Source: Lachnospiraceae bacterium (GTDB lineage: Bacteria; Bacillota; Clostridia; Lachnospirales; Lachnospiraceae). Taken from it: DNA of 50,464 nt. Positions 1 to 8,268 of the stretch are shown piece by piece. How positions within the stretch are numbered: position 1 is the stretch's first letter; each line of letters starts with the position of its first letter. Both the position numbers and the translations under genes were made by a program. The DNA lies in assembly GCA_017558145.1 (NCBI GenBank), contig JAFYWF010000113.1:1-50464 (forward strand), read 5' to 3'. The notes under the pieces are model-generated. The model saw only the letters and a list, made by a program, of their open reading frames with translations. It was not told where the DNA came from and made no database searches.

Positions 1-159
1 CTTCTCTTCCCACTTTTCTTGAATTTACTTGTTTTGATGGGAACTCCGCCTACCTTCTCTTCCCACTTTTCTTGAATTTACTTGTTTTGATGGGAACTCC
101 GCCTACCTTCTCTTCCCACTTTTCTTGAATTTGCTTGTTTCGATGGGAACTTTGGTATA
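1..159. repeat. 53-bp tandem repeat, three copies
   Basis: Three head-to-tail copies start at 1, 54 and 107. The first two are identical; the third has a few changes and decays after about base 150. The array may continue left of the window. The period is not a multiple of three, so it is unlikely to be coding. Each copy begins with the 13-mer CTTCTCTTCCCAC, which also occurs inside the 3' part of the neighbouring comEC (500-512), so the array may derive from comEC sequence. No array of different spacers is present, so it is not a CRISPR. Confidence 0.9.
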
Positions 160-203
160 AATTACTGCAACTACACACATATTAGCTCTCATTTGTTCGC
201 GCT

Positions 204-2582
204 TTACTTCTTATACTGTCTTACCTTCATTCTTCTTCCGTTAATCTTTAGCGTAATCGCTCCTGTATCCACTGTAGTTAAAATCTTGCTTCCACAATCC
301 TCCAAACGTTCCAAGGTTTCCATATGTGGATGTCCGTAAGAATTGTTTTTACTACAAGAAATCAAACTCAGCGCTGGCAGAAATTCTTGCAAAAATTCCA
401 AACAACTGGAACCGGAAGATCCGTGATGAGCCACCTTTAACACATCTACATTTTCCTTCTTCACTTCTCTTTCCACATACTCCCCATTTTCTTTCTTCAC
501 TTCTCTTCCCACATATTCTAGAATTTCCTTTTCCCCTTCTTTCTCCACATCTCCGGTAAGTAACATCTCAAATTCTTCGTACTCCACAAACAAAACCAAG
601 GAAGAATTATTCCTATTTTCTATATCAGCATATACATCTGTCACATTGGGATATAAACACGAAAAACGTAACTCTCCATCTTGTATTTCTTCTCCCTGTT
701 CCAAATAAACAATCTTTGTTCCACTCTCTACTGCCAAAGCTTTTACTTCTTTTAAAATTTCCTTATCATCCTGTATGTATGATACGCTTTGAGGTAAAAA
801 TAAATATTCAATTTCTACATGTTCTGTAGGCGCCATCTCCAACAATTCCAAAATTCCATTCATATGATCATTATCCATATGACTGATAAAAATTCCTTTT
901 ATTTTCCCGTAGCCTTTATATTTCAAAAAAGGTAGCAAACGATATTTCCCTACCTTACTGACACTGCTGCTTCCGCAATCGGAAATATAGACGTTTCCAT
1001 TATTATTACGCATGACAATACAATCCCCCTGCCCTACATCTAACATCGTAATTTCCAATCCATGGTAAAAACGTGTCGTCAATATGCTAAGAGCACACAA
1101 TAATATCAGTTTTCGAAAGAATGTTGATTTTATTACCTTATCACTTGCTACAATCAAAAGCAGAATTCCATAAATTACGATAAGCAGACCATGAGGTGCT
1201 CCTATATATCCATCTTGAAAAACAAGCTTCTCAAATCCTTGGCAACAAATTTCGAAATAGTTTAAAATTAATTTAATCACAAATGCAAACAAATCCAGTA
1301 GCAGAGCTACAAAAAAATTACCGCTTCCAACCAAGGTCTCCAAACCACTGACTGCCAGCAACAAAATAGAACAAAGTAATAAAAATGCCATAACCGGCAA
1401 TACCAACAGATTTAAAAACACACTGTACCAAGGATAGGCTCCATAATTTAATAAAATAACAGGTAAAGTTGTCAAAGTAGCAGATAAACTGACACAGAGA
1501 GATTTTTCGCTTTTCTTCTTGCATGAAAATAATTGTTGTAATCTAGGGGCTAAAAATACCACACCTATTACTGCTAGAAATGATAATAAGAAACCACTAT
1601 TATTTAATACATACGGATTGGTAAATAATTGTAAGATAGCTGTTAATCCTAACGCTGACAAACTATCATAGCTACGATTCAATATGATAGCTAATAGAGA
1701 CAGGGCAAACATAATCGTTGCTCTGCATGTTGATATAGAATTGCCTGTAAACACACAGTACAATGACATGATAATAATACAAAGACCTGCTGCCTGTTTC
1801 TTTCCTGGCAGTATACGTAATAATACTTTATAAATTCCCATTCCCAGCAAAGACAAATGTAAACCGGAAATAGCTAATATATGAGAAATCCCATTGCGTT
1901 GATAAAGACTTTTATCTTCGCTATTCAGATTACTTTTTTCTCCAAGCAACATAGCTCCAATAAGACCACCATCACGACTTCCCAACTGACGTTTCAAGAT
2001 TTCTTGCATATTTTGTCGTATCTTCCACATTTGCTCTTGCAAAATATTGTAATCTGTTCCTACTTTTATAATCTTACCTTTTTTAAACTGTCCTAAGATG
2101 CCTTGCGAAATATAATATTTAGCACTGTCAAATTGTCCTATATTGGTAGGTTCCTCCCACGGTGAATACTTAGCTTCTAATAAAACTCTTTGTCCTATTT
2201 TGAAATCAAGATTATCTTCTCCAGTAATCTGACATAGATACTTTCCTTCCAGTTTCCGAACCACAGATTCTTCCAAATCCTGCCCACCACTTTTATTATT
2301 CTCCGACTTTCTTCTAAATATTTTCATTTTGCTATCAACATCCGTAGCCTGTTTTTCGTTCACTTTCACATTTTTTAAAACAATCTGCCAATAACCTCCA
2401 TAAACAGATTCTTTATATTCCTTCGAAACAATATTTCCTTCGAAAAGAATCCAATCTCTTTCCTCTAAATATCCATTTTTTAAAAGGATATCATTCTTGC
2501 TTCTCCCAAGCGTCAAACCACAAATAATAAGAAGAAAACCTATCGCCAGCCAGCACATAGGTCTTTTTCTTATATCCATCAT
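204..2582 (-). CDS. comEC: ComEC/Rec2 DNA uptake channel protein
   Basis: A 792-residue protein of full family length. It has an N-terminal membrane anchor, an OB-like region (about 40-170), the polytopic Competence domain (about 200-500, including ILAISGLHLSLLGMG) and a C-terminal metallo-beta-lactamase domain (MLDVGQGDC, then SHMDNDHMNG near residue 565, AHHGSSGSS near 725). ComEC is known to carry single-stranded DNA across the membrane during transformation; the C-terminal domain is thought to act as a nuclease. The start ATG overlaps the stop of the upstream lipoprotein gene by 4 bases (ATGA), so the two are translationally coupled. Odd point: between two conserved parts of the metallo-beta-lactamase domain (about residues 685-710) there is a 12-residue direct repeat, EYVGREVKKENG / EYVEREVKKENV. 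Confidence 0.95.
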   Translation of the reverse strand: MMDIRKRPMCWLAIGFLLIICGLTLGRSKNDILLKNGYLEERDWILFEGNIVSKEYKESVYGGYWQIVLKNVKVNEKQATDVDSKMKIFRRKSENNKSGGQDLEESVVRKLEGKYLCQITGEDNLDFKIGQRVLLEAKYSPWEEPTNIGQFDSAKYYISQGILGQFKKGKIIKVGTDYNILQEQMWKIRQNMQEILKRQLGSRDGGLIGAMLLGEKSNLNSEDKSLYQRNGISHILAISGLHLSLLGMGIYKVLLRILPGKKQAAGLCIIIMSLYCVFTGNSISTCRATIMFALSLLAIILNRSYDSLSALGLTAILQLFTNPYVLNNSGFLLSFLAVIGVVFLAPRLQQLFSCKKKSEKSLCVSLSATLTTLPVILLNYGAYPWYSVFLNLLVLPVMAFLLLCSILLLAVSGLETLVGSGNFFVALLLDLFAFVIKLILNYFEICCQGFEKLVFQDGYIGAPHGLLIVIYGILLLIVASDKVIKSTFFRKLILLCALSILTTRFYHGLEITMLDVGQGDCIVMRNNNGNVYISDCGSSSVSKVGKYRLLPFLKYKGYGKIKGIFISHMDNDHMNGILELLEMAPTEHVEIEYLFLPQSVSYIQDDKEILKEVKALAVESGTKIVYLEQGEEIQDGELRFSCLYPNVTDVYADIENRNNSSLVLFVEYEEFEMLLTGDVEKEGEKEILEYVGREVKKENGEYVEREVKKENVDVLKVAHHGSSGSSCLEFLQEFLPALSLISCSKNNSYGHPHMETLERLEDCGSKILTTVDTGAITLKINGRRMKVRQYKK

Positions 2583-3535
2583 TTTTTTGTTGTCTCTTCT
2601 ACCCGGACCATTTCCGGATTTCTTTCAAATAAAGCAGACAGTGTCTTTTCCCCCAACTTCACTTCTGTTTCACCATCTACTGCCAACTGAACCTTTAGAA
2701 CTCCAGGTAATTCTGTCAATGAATTTACCAAAGAATAAATAACAGTATCTGCTGTTATATTGCTGATAGGTGTTAAAAATGCGCTATTAAAATTAACATA
2801 GCAAATACTATCCTTAATATTTACGCTAATAATTTTCGTTTCAGGATTCAAGGTCGGAAATACCATCATGGTATTTTCTTTTCCTTTTTTATCCACCGGA
2901 CCATATAACAATTGTTCCACCACTAATTTTTCCAAGGAAATATTAGTATTGTAACGCATGGTTCGATTCACCTTAATTAATTTATCCCCTGTTTCGTTAG
3001 CAAAATATAAGGCCAGGGTAACTTCCTCATATTTCTTCATGTCCTCACCTGTATTATCAATAAAAGTATCTGCCGACATTCCTCCTACTGTATCTCCCAA
3101 GGCATCCAATAAGTGCTTTCCATTAACCTGTATATTTACTTCTTCTACATCTTTTATCTGGGTTAATGTTTTCACAATAGCTGCTCGAACCAAAACTTCT
3201 TTTGTCGGTTTTACAGACTCATATTCTTTGTCAAAATTCAACGTCACCTGTCCTTTTTTGAAAATACAATTTTTCACTTCAAACCCGGAAATTACAGGTT
3301 GATATTCTATTTCTTGGGTAGGCAATGCAAGCTGCTCCAAGAATTCCTTCACCATCTCCTCCTTATTCTCCGGATTCGCTACCGGTTCATATGGCAGAGG
3401 ACTAATATGATTTTCGTTTCGGTCTATATAATAAATATAATAGTTTGCCTCCTGTTTTTCTCCTTTTTTTCCACAACCCATTACCAAGAAGGTCAACAGT
3501 AGTAACACACCGATTCTAGTCAATTTATGTTTCAT
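2579..3535 (-). CDS. GerM-type lipoprotein with two GerMN domains
   Basis: Predicted lipoprotein of 318 residues. The signal peptide ends in a lipobox LVMGC with Cys21. Two GerMN-type domains follow, about 45-150 and 170-300 (VTLNFDKEYESV and YVNFNSAFLTP are the hallmark strands). GerM proteins are linked to sporulation and germination in Bacillus; in clostridia they often sit beside two-component genes and the exact role is open. I chose the ATG at 3535 because AGGAGA lies 6 bases upstream; an in-frame TTG at 3559 is only a copy of the kinase tail made by a 25-bp duplication. It follows the sensor kinase by 31 bases and overlaps comEC by 4, so it is part of the same operon. Confidence 0.85.
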   Translation of the reverse strand: MKHKLTRIGVLLLLTFLVMGCGKKGEKQEANYYIYYIDRNENHISPLPYEPVANPENKEEMVKEFLEQLALPTQEIEYQPVISGFEVKNCIFKKGQVTLNFDKEYESVKPTKEVLVRAAIVKTLTQIKDVEEVNIQVNGKHLLDALGDTVGGMSADTFIDNTGEDMKKYEEVTLALYFANETGDKLIKVNRTMRYNTNISLEKLVVEQLLYGPVDKKGKENTMMVFPTLNPETKIISVNIKDSICYVNFNSAFLTPISNITADTVIYSLVNSLTELPGVLKVQLAVDGETEVKLGEKTLSALFERNPEMVRVEETTKK

Positions 3536-3546
3536 AGATAATCTCC

Positions 3547-3596
3547 TACTATAAATCAATGGTATTTTATTTACTATAAATCAATGGTATTTTTAC
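3547..3596. repeat. 25-bp tandem duplication at kinase stop / gerM start
   Basis: Two direct copies of TACTATAAATCAATGGTATTTT start at 3547 and 3572 (first 22 or more bases identical). The second copy holds the last codons of the sensor kinase gene. The first copy repeats that tail after the stop codon and supplies the ribosome binding site region of the GerM gene. The duplication creates a spurious TTG start for the GerM gene. Confidence 0.85.
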
Positions 3597-5030
3597 TACA
3601 AAAGTAGTTCCTTCGTTTTCTACACTGGAAACCTGAATCGTTCCACGATGCATTAAAATAATATTTCTTGTAATTGCCAGTCCCAAACCACTACCTCCAA
3701 TTTCTCGTGAATGAGACTTATCAACCCTATAAAATCTTTCATAAATACGTTCCATAGATTCTTCCGGGATACCAATTCCCGAATCCTCAATCACCACTAT
3801 AAAATATTGGTGGTCTGCATCCAGCATAACACGTACCCAACCATTTTTCTTATTATACTTAATGGCATTTTCCACTAGATTAGAAAATGCCAAGGTCATT
3901 TTCACTTCATCTACATTGGCTTGTACCATACGATTGCTTTCTAAAATCACCTCAATATTTTGCTGTCTTGCAATAGGACGAAGACGCTTCATCAAAAGTT
4001 CCAAAAGAGCATTAATATCTACCGAATCTACATTTAATTCTCCATCTGTCTTATCAACTTTAACCAACGTTAATAAATCGTTGATGATTTTATTTTCACG
4101 ATCAATTTCCTGAGCAATATCTGTCATAAATTCCTGATATAATTCGTTTGGTACCTCTTGTTGCATAATTAACGAATCCGCCAACACTTTCATGGAAGTC
4201 AGAGGTGTTTTTAATTCATGGGACACATTGGAAACAAACTCCTGCCGGGATTTATCCAAAATTCTCATTCTTCGAAGCACGTCATTAAAAGCATCTACAA
4301 TATGTTCCGTTTCTTCATAATCTGGAATTGAAATCGCTTCGTCAGTAAATCCTTCCTTTACTTCTTTAATCGCTTTCGTAACTTTGTGAAAAGGTAATAT
4401 TAAAAACTGTGAAATTGCCAGACTCATAACAATAATCATAATAGTCATTACCATTTGTAAAACAAAGGCTTTCCTCTGTAAAATACTAATGGTCAATGCA
4501 ATCGTATCCGTAGAAATACTGCTTAACAAAACTCCTTTGATTTGAGGACTTTCTCCCTCCACAGTACCGGTTACCGTATCCATAATAGGAATTGCCATTT
4601 CTATATAACCATACTGATCATCGTAATACGTAGTATTTTCACCCTTAAAGCATTTTACAACTTCTTCAGAAATGATAGTTTTCCCTTCGCCAATTTCATA
4701 GGTATCTTTGATTACTTTAAAGTTTTTATTAATAATCAAAACACGCCCATCATATAAATTGGAAATTTGATTCAATTCTGCATTAATTACCTCTGAAGAG
4801 GGATCCTGTAAATAATTATAGGTAAGTAAATGATTGGCAATGATTTTGAACTGATTAGATACTTCGGAGATTTTTACGTTGACAGCACGCTCTTCATAAT
4901 TTTGAAGCAACGTATACCTTGTGATATATCCCGGAATCATTCCCATCACTAATAGCAACAGGAATATTCGGACACGTAAACTCCGAAGTAATGAAATTTT
5001 ATTGATTTGTTGTTTGATTTTTTCCCACAT
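3567..5030 (-). CDS. Membrane sensor histidine kinase
   Basis: A 487-residue kinase. Membrane segments at about 20-38 and 188-214 enclose an extracytoplasmic sensor region of about 150 residues. HAMP follows (about 210-262), then a HisKA domain with phospho-acceptor His271 in VSNVSHELKTPLTS, then a HATPase with the N box ENAIKYN and G boxes DSGIGIPEE and GGSGLGLAI. This is the WalK/ResE/PhoR-like architecture. It is 11 bases downstream of its response regulator, the usual cognate arrangement. The signal sensed cannot be told. GGGAG lies just upstream of the ATG. Confidence 0.93.
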   Translation of the reverse strand: MWEKIKQQINKISLLRSLRVRIFLLLLVMGMIPGYITRYTLLQNYEERAVNVKISEVSNQFKIIANHLLTYNYLQDPSSEVINAELNQISNLYDGRVLIINKNFKVIKDTYEIGEGKTIISEEVVKCFKGENTTYYDDQYGYIEMAIPIMDTVTGTVEGESPQIKGVLLSSISTDTIALTISILQRKAFVLQMVMTIMIIVMSLAISQFLILPFHKVTKAIKEVKEGFTDEAISIPDYEETEHIVDAFNDVLRRMRILDKSRQEFVSNVSHELKTPLTSMKVLADSLIMQQEVPNELYQEFMTDIAQEIDRENKIINDLLTLVKVDKTDGELNVDSVDINALLELLMKRLRPIARQQNIEVILESNRMVQANVDEVKMTLAFSNLVENAIKYNKKNGWVRVMLDADHQYFIVVIEDSGIGIPEESMERIYERFYRVDKSHSREIGGSGLGLAITRNIILMHRGTIQVSSVENEGTTFVVKIPLIYSK

Positions 5031-5041
5031 ACAACTCCCAA

Positions 5042-5728
5042 TTAGGCTCTAAAATAGTAGCCAACTCCCCATTTGGTATGGACAAATTTTGGTTCACTTG
5101 GATTTTTTTCAATCTTTTCACGAAGACGACGAATATGTACATCCACAGTTCTTACATCTCCCGGATAATCTGCTCCCCATACCAAGTGCAAGAGTTTTTC
5201 TCTGCTGTACACATGATTGGTATTCTTCACCAGAAGCTCCAACAAATCATATTCTTTGCTGGTAAGATTCATTTCCTTTTCTTCAATATAAACTCTGCGT
5301 TCTGCCAGCTCCACTTTCATGGTTCCTGCTTCCAAAACAGCTTCTTTCTCTTTTTCAGACACAAGGGAAGTTCTTCTCATAATAGCCTTAATTCTTGCTT
5401 TTACCTCTAAAATATTAAATGGTTTGGTAATATAATCATCGGCACCATATTCCAATCCCATGATTTTATCCATGTCATCTCCTTTGGCAGTTAACATAAT
5501 AATTGGCACCGTAGAAAACTCTCTAATCTGTTGACAGACCTGTAAGCCATCTAATTTAGGAAGCATAATATCCAATAAAATAATATCATATTCTTTTTCT
5601 TTCGCTTTCTCCAAAGCCTCTTCTCCATCATAAGCAGCCTCTACTTCCATGCCTTCCTGTTCAAGACTGAAACGAATTCCTTTCACAATTAATTTTTCAT
5701 CATCAACCACTAATATTTTCTTTCCCAT
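5042..5728 (-). CDS. OmpR/PhoB-family response regulator
   Basis: A 228-residue regulator with a receiver domain (DD at 9-10, phospho-acceptor Asp53 in LLDIMLPKLDG, conserved Lys in ITKPF) and a C-terminal winged-helix DNA-binding domain (LLVKNTNHVYSREKLL, then VDVHIRRLREKIE). It lies between comEA and the sensor kinase and most probably works with the kinase. Because the kinase, the GerM lipoprotein and comEC follow with almost no gaps, the system may control envelope or DNA-uptake functions of its own operon; this is inference. Confidence 0.93.
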   Translation of the reverse strand: MGKKILVVDDEKLIVKGIRFSLEQEGMEVEAAYDGEEALEKAKEKEYDIILLDIMLPKLDGLQVCQQIREFSTVPIIMLTAKGDDMDKIMGLEYGADDYITKPFNILEVKARIKAIMRRTSLVSEKEKEAVLEAGTMKVELAERRVYIEEKEMNLTSKEYDLLELLVKNTNHVYSREKLLHLVWGADYPGDVRTVDVHIRRLREKIEKNPSEPKFVHTKWGVGYYFRA

Positions 5729-5743
5729 GTGTTCTCCATTCTG

Positions 5744-6454
5744 CTATTTTGAAACTATTATTTTGTCTTTTATTTTTTCAAATGCGGCTTCCTTAATTCC
5801 GGAAACTTTCATAATGTCTTCAATTTTTTCAAAAGGACCATGTGTATCCCGATACGCAAGAATACTCTTGGCCCTACTTTCTCCGATTCCCGGCAAGGTA
5901 CGTAAAAGAGCTTCATCTGCAGTATTAAGATTAATTTTTCCATTCTCTTTTGTTTCTGCCCCTTGCACTGAAATTACAGAAGAAATTCCATTGCCTTCAT
6001 TTCCCACATATCCATTGTTCACTTCTTCTTTTGTGGGAATATCTATTTTCATACCATCCTGTAACACCAATGCCTGATTCACATATTCTTGATCTGCTTC
6101 CTCCGAAAAACCACCGGCTTGCGATATGGCATCCACAATTCGTGCTCCTTCTTCCAAAAAATAAACTCCCGGTTGCTTTATCGCTCCACACACATGAACA
6201 GCAATCATCACAGGTTCTACAGCCACCTGATGATTCATAGAATTTTCGGCTTCTAAGTTTTCATAACTAATGTTATCTTCCTTCTCTAGAGCCTGTTCCT
6301 GATTTTTCTCTGATTCACCGGATGGATTCTCCATAACCGTTTCCATCCCCTCGGTTGCTTCCGTTAATAAAAATTTTTCTTCAGAGCATCCTAAAAGGAA
6401 CAGACTTAACATGCCTATTCCCATAATTTTTGTTATATTTATTTGTTTTGACAT
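5744..6454 (-). CDS. comEA: ComEA-like DNA-binding lipoprotein (SLBB + helix-hairpin-helix)
   Basis: 236 residues from the ATG at 6454, chosen because AAGGGAG sits 5 bases upstream; a longer in-frame start at 6481 has no such site. A signal peptide with lipobox LLGC (Cys23) makes it a lipoprotein; many ComEA proteins use a membrane helix instead. An acidic linker (25-75) is followed by an SLBB domain (about 83-142, VHVCGAIKQPGVYFL) and a double helix-hairpin-helix (about 173-233, INLNTADEALLRTLPGIGES). ComEA binds double-stranded DNA outside the membrane and hands it to ComEC, which is encoded four genes downstream. Confidence 0.92.
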   Translation of the reverse strand: MSKQINITKIMGIGMLSLFLLGCSEEKFLLTEATEGMETVMENPSGESEKNQEQALEKEDNISYENLEAENSMNHQVAVEPVMIAVHVCGAIKQPGVYFLEEGARIVDAISQAGGFSEEADQEYVNQALVLQDGMKIDIPTKEEVNNGYVGNEGNGISSVISVQGAETKENGKINLNTADEALLRTLPGIGESRAKSILAYRDTHGPFEKIEDIMKVSGIKEAAFEKIKDKIIVSK

Positions 6455-6498
6455 ATATTCTCCCTTCGGAGAATTCCCCATTTGCCTATCGTAGTCCT

Positions 6499-6527
6499 AT
6501 TCTATGATACTTTCCGTCCCTATACAA
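6499..6527 (-). promoter_or_regulatory. Probable sigma-A promoter of the comEA operon
   Basis: On the minus strand, TTGTAT (6522-6527) and TAGAAT (6499-6504) are 17 bases apart, about 45 bases before the comEA start. It lies downstream of the hairpin at 6552-6644, so that hairpin is upstream of the transcript and not a leader. Confidence 0.55.
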
Positions 6528-6551
6528 TAGTCATTTTTACTAAAACACAAA

Positions 6552-6644
6552 AACAAAGGAGCGCGTTTTTGCTTTGAATTCCAAACAGCAGACTCCTGTA
6601 AAATCCACCCTTGGAACTTCAAACCAATTGCAAGCTCCTTTGTT
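6552..6644 (-). terminator. Long structured hairpin, probable terminator of the solute-binding protein gene
   Basis: The outer arms AACAAAGGAGC (6552-6562) and GCTCCTTTGTT (6634-6644) pair perfectly. An inner stem pairs TTTGAATTCCAA with TTGGAACTTCAAA, with one bulge. On the minus strand the outer stem is followed by TTTTGTGTTTT, which fits termination of the gene ending at 6655. At 93 nt with two stacked stems and an unpaired GGGTGGATTTTACAGGAG stretch, it is much larger than a plain terminator and may be a structured RNA or a repeat element. Confidence 0.6.
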
Positions 6645-6654
6645 ACTGTTTCAA

Positions 6655-8208
6655 TTATTCATCATCAGAATAATCAATAAATTCTTCTTCTTTTTCAATC
6701 ACCTTAATATAGGTTTCTTTGTATTCTTCCCCGGTAACCTGAGTCATCAAATCTTCTGATAACTGCATCAGTTCCTTGGATACTTCTTCTCCATTCCAAA
6801 TACGTTCGAACATAATTTCCATTTTAACCCAAAAATTACTTATCGCCATTAATTTTGGCATAGGAGCCGAATCCTGATATTCATCCATAAACATATCCAA
6901 ATTCGGATTATCATAACGTACATTTTTATTTGCCGGAACCTTACCTGTCGCTTCATACAAATCACCGGCATGTTCTATCACCAAATACTTCGCAAAATCA
7001 TTGGCCTCTTTTTTCATTTCTGTATAGCCATTAACATAAATCGTATTGGTTACAGACAAGCTTTTTGTATCCATGTCAGCATTTAATCTTGGAATTGGTG
7101 CAATTCCGTAATCATATTCAAATTCTCCGGCTTCTTTTGCTATATCCAGCTTACGAATAATATCTGTAGTAGCTGTGGTCATTACCACTTTTCCTTCCAT
7201 AAATTCCTGGATTACAGATGCATATTCCACATTACTGGCGTCAATCGCAAAATAATCACTCAAATCCTGATATACCATCAAAGCCTGAATCGCTTCTTCA
7301 TTGTAAATATCAATAGAATCTTTACTATCCCCACACATACCGCCGAAATCCATATAATTGCCGGCGAAGAAATAGTTATAAAAAATATCTTCTACATCCC
7401 ACTTAAATACTGCTTCTACATTCTGTGGAGCATCATAACTATCTGCAAATTCCAACAAGGCTTCAAAAGTAGTTGGAATCAAAGCAGGCACTCTTTCATG
7501 TACTAATTCTGCCATTTCCTCATCTGAAATAGTATTTGCAGATACTGTTTCTTCTACTTTTTCTTTACCAGTAGATTCCTCTGTTGTTTTCGTACTATCT
7601 TTTTTACTTTCAGATTCTTTCTTTACTTCTTCCTGCGCTTTAGCCTCTGCTTCTGCTGCTTCTTTGGCTGCCTGTGCTGCATCATCCAACTCAGACTGAA
7701 TTTCTTTCTTTGCAAGATCTTCCAAATAGGTCATGTTGTAAAGCAACGCACTGGTTTCATAATAAAATGGATAGCCTAGAATCTTCTGCTGATAGGTTAC
7801 TGCATGCATAGCACTTTCCGGGAAATTAGAAAGACTTACTACATTATCCTGATCTGCAATTTCCATCGCCAAGCCGGCCAAATAGGCTTTTTCCATATTA
7901 TCATTGCTGGCAATATAAAGGTCCGGATAATAATCAGAAGTCAAAGAAGCCTCGTTAATTCCCTGTAAAAGTTCTAATCCTGATTGTAACGTAGGAATAA
8001 CACGAACTCCATGTTCTTCGTTATACCTTACCGCCATACTACTGATAAAATCTGTTAAGGCTTCATCTGTATACCAAATGTGTAAGGTTTTTGTATTGTC
8101 AAAAACCTCTTGTTTTTCCTGTTCCTTTACCTGATTTCCTGCATAAAGAACTGAAAATAACATGACCAGCACTAAAAATGCTGAAATTACTCTTTTTGTT
8201 AAACTCAT
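6655..8208 (-). CDS. Extracellular solute-binding protein (ABC sugar type) with charged insertion
   Basis: A 517-residue protein with a hydrophobic N-terminal signal or anchor (about 6-24) and no lipobox Cys. The fold matches family 1 sugar-binding proteins: LHIWYTDEALTDF at the start of the mature part, DLYIASNDNMEKAY, GYPFYYETSALLYN, TTFEALLEFADSY, then a C-terminal lobe. Between LLYNMTYLEDL (about 165) and ALIPTTFEALL (about 242), where relatives pass directly from one element to the next, there is an insertion of about 75 residues made almost only of A, E, K, S and T. No permease or ATPase gene is next to it, so partner and ligand are unknown; it may use a distant transporter or act as a sensor. 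Confidence 0.75.
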   Translation of the reverse strand: MSLTKRVISAFLVLVMLFSVLYAGNQVKEQEKQEVFDNTKTLHIWYTDEALTDFISSMAVRYNEEHGVRVIPTLQSGLELLQGINEASLTSDYYPDLYIASNDNMEKAYLAGLAMEIADQDNVVSLSNFPESAMHAVTYQQKILGYPFYYETSALLYNMTYLEDLAKKEIQSELDDAAQAAKEAAEAEAKAQEEVKKESESKKDSTKTTEESTGKEKVEETVSANTISDEEMAELVHERVPALIPTTFEALLEFADSYDAPQNVEAVFKWDVEDIFYNYFFAGNYMDFGGMCGDSKDSIDIYNEEAIQALMVYQDLSDYFAIDASNVEYASVIQEFMEGKVVMTTATTDIIRKLDIAKEAGEFEYDYGIAPIPRLNADMDTKSLSVTNTIYVNGYTEMKKEANDFAKYLVIEHAGDLYEATGKVPANKNVRYDNPNLDMFMDEYQDSAPMPKLMAISNFWVKMEIMFERIWNGEEVSKELMQLSEDLMTQVTGEEYKETYIKVIEKEEEFIDYSDDE

Positions 8209-8268
8209 TTACACTTCTCTTTCTATTACAAGACAACGGCATATAGCAACTCTTGTACCAAACTTCAC

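Noticed and set aside
1..159. CRISPR-like array
   Set aside because: The 53-bp units are direct head-to-tail copies without distinct spacers, and no cas gene is near.
3536..3559. TTG start for the GerM lipoprotein
   Set aside because: These codons are a copy of the kinase tail; the ATG at 3535 has AGGAGA upstream and begins a normal signal peptide.
6552..6644. Possible T-box or riboswitch leader for comEA, suggested by GGGTGGA
   Set aside because: The T-box core (GGGTGGNACCGCG) is not completed, no specifier stem is visible, and a good promoter lies downstream of the element, so it is not in the comEA leader.
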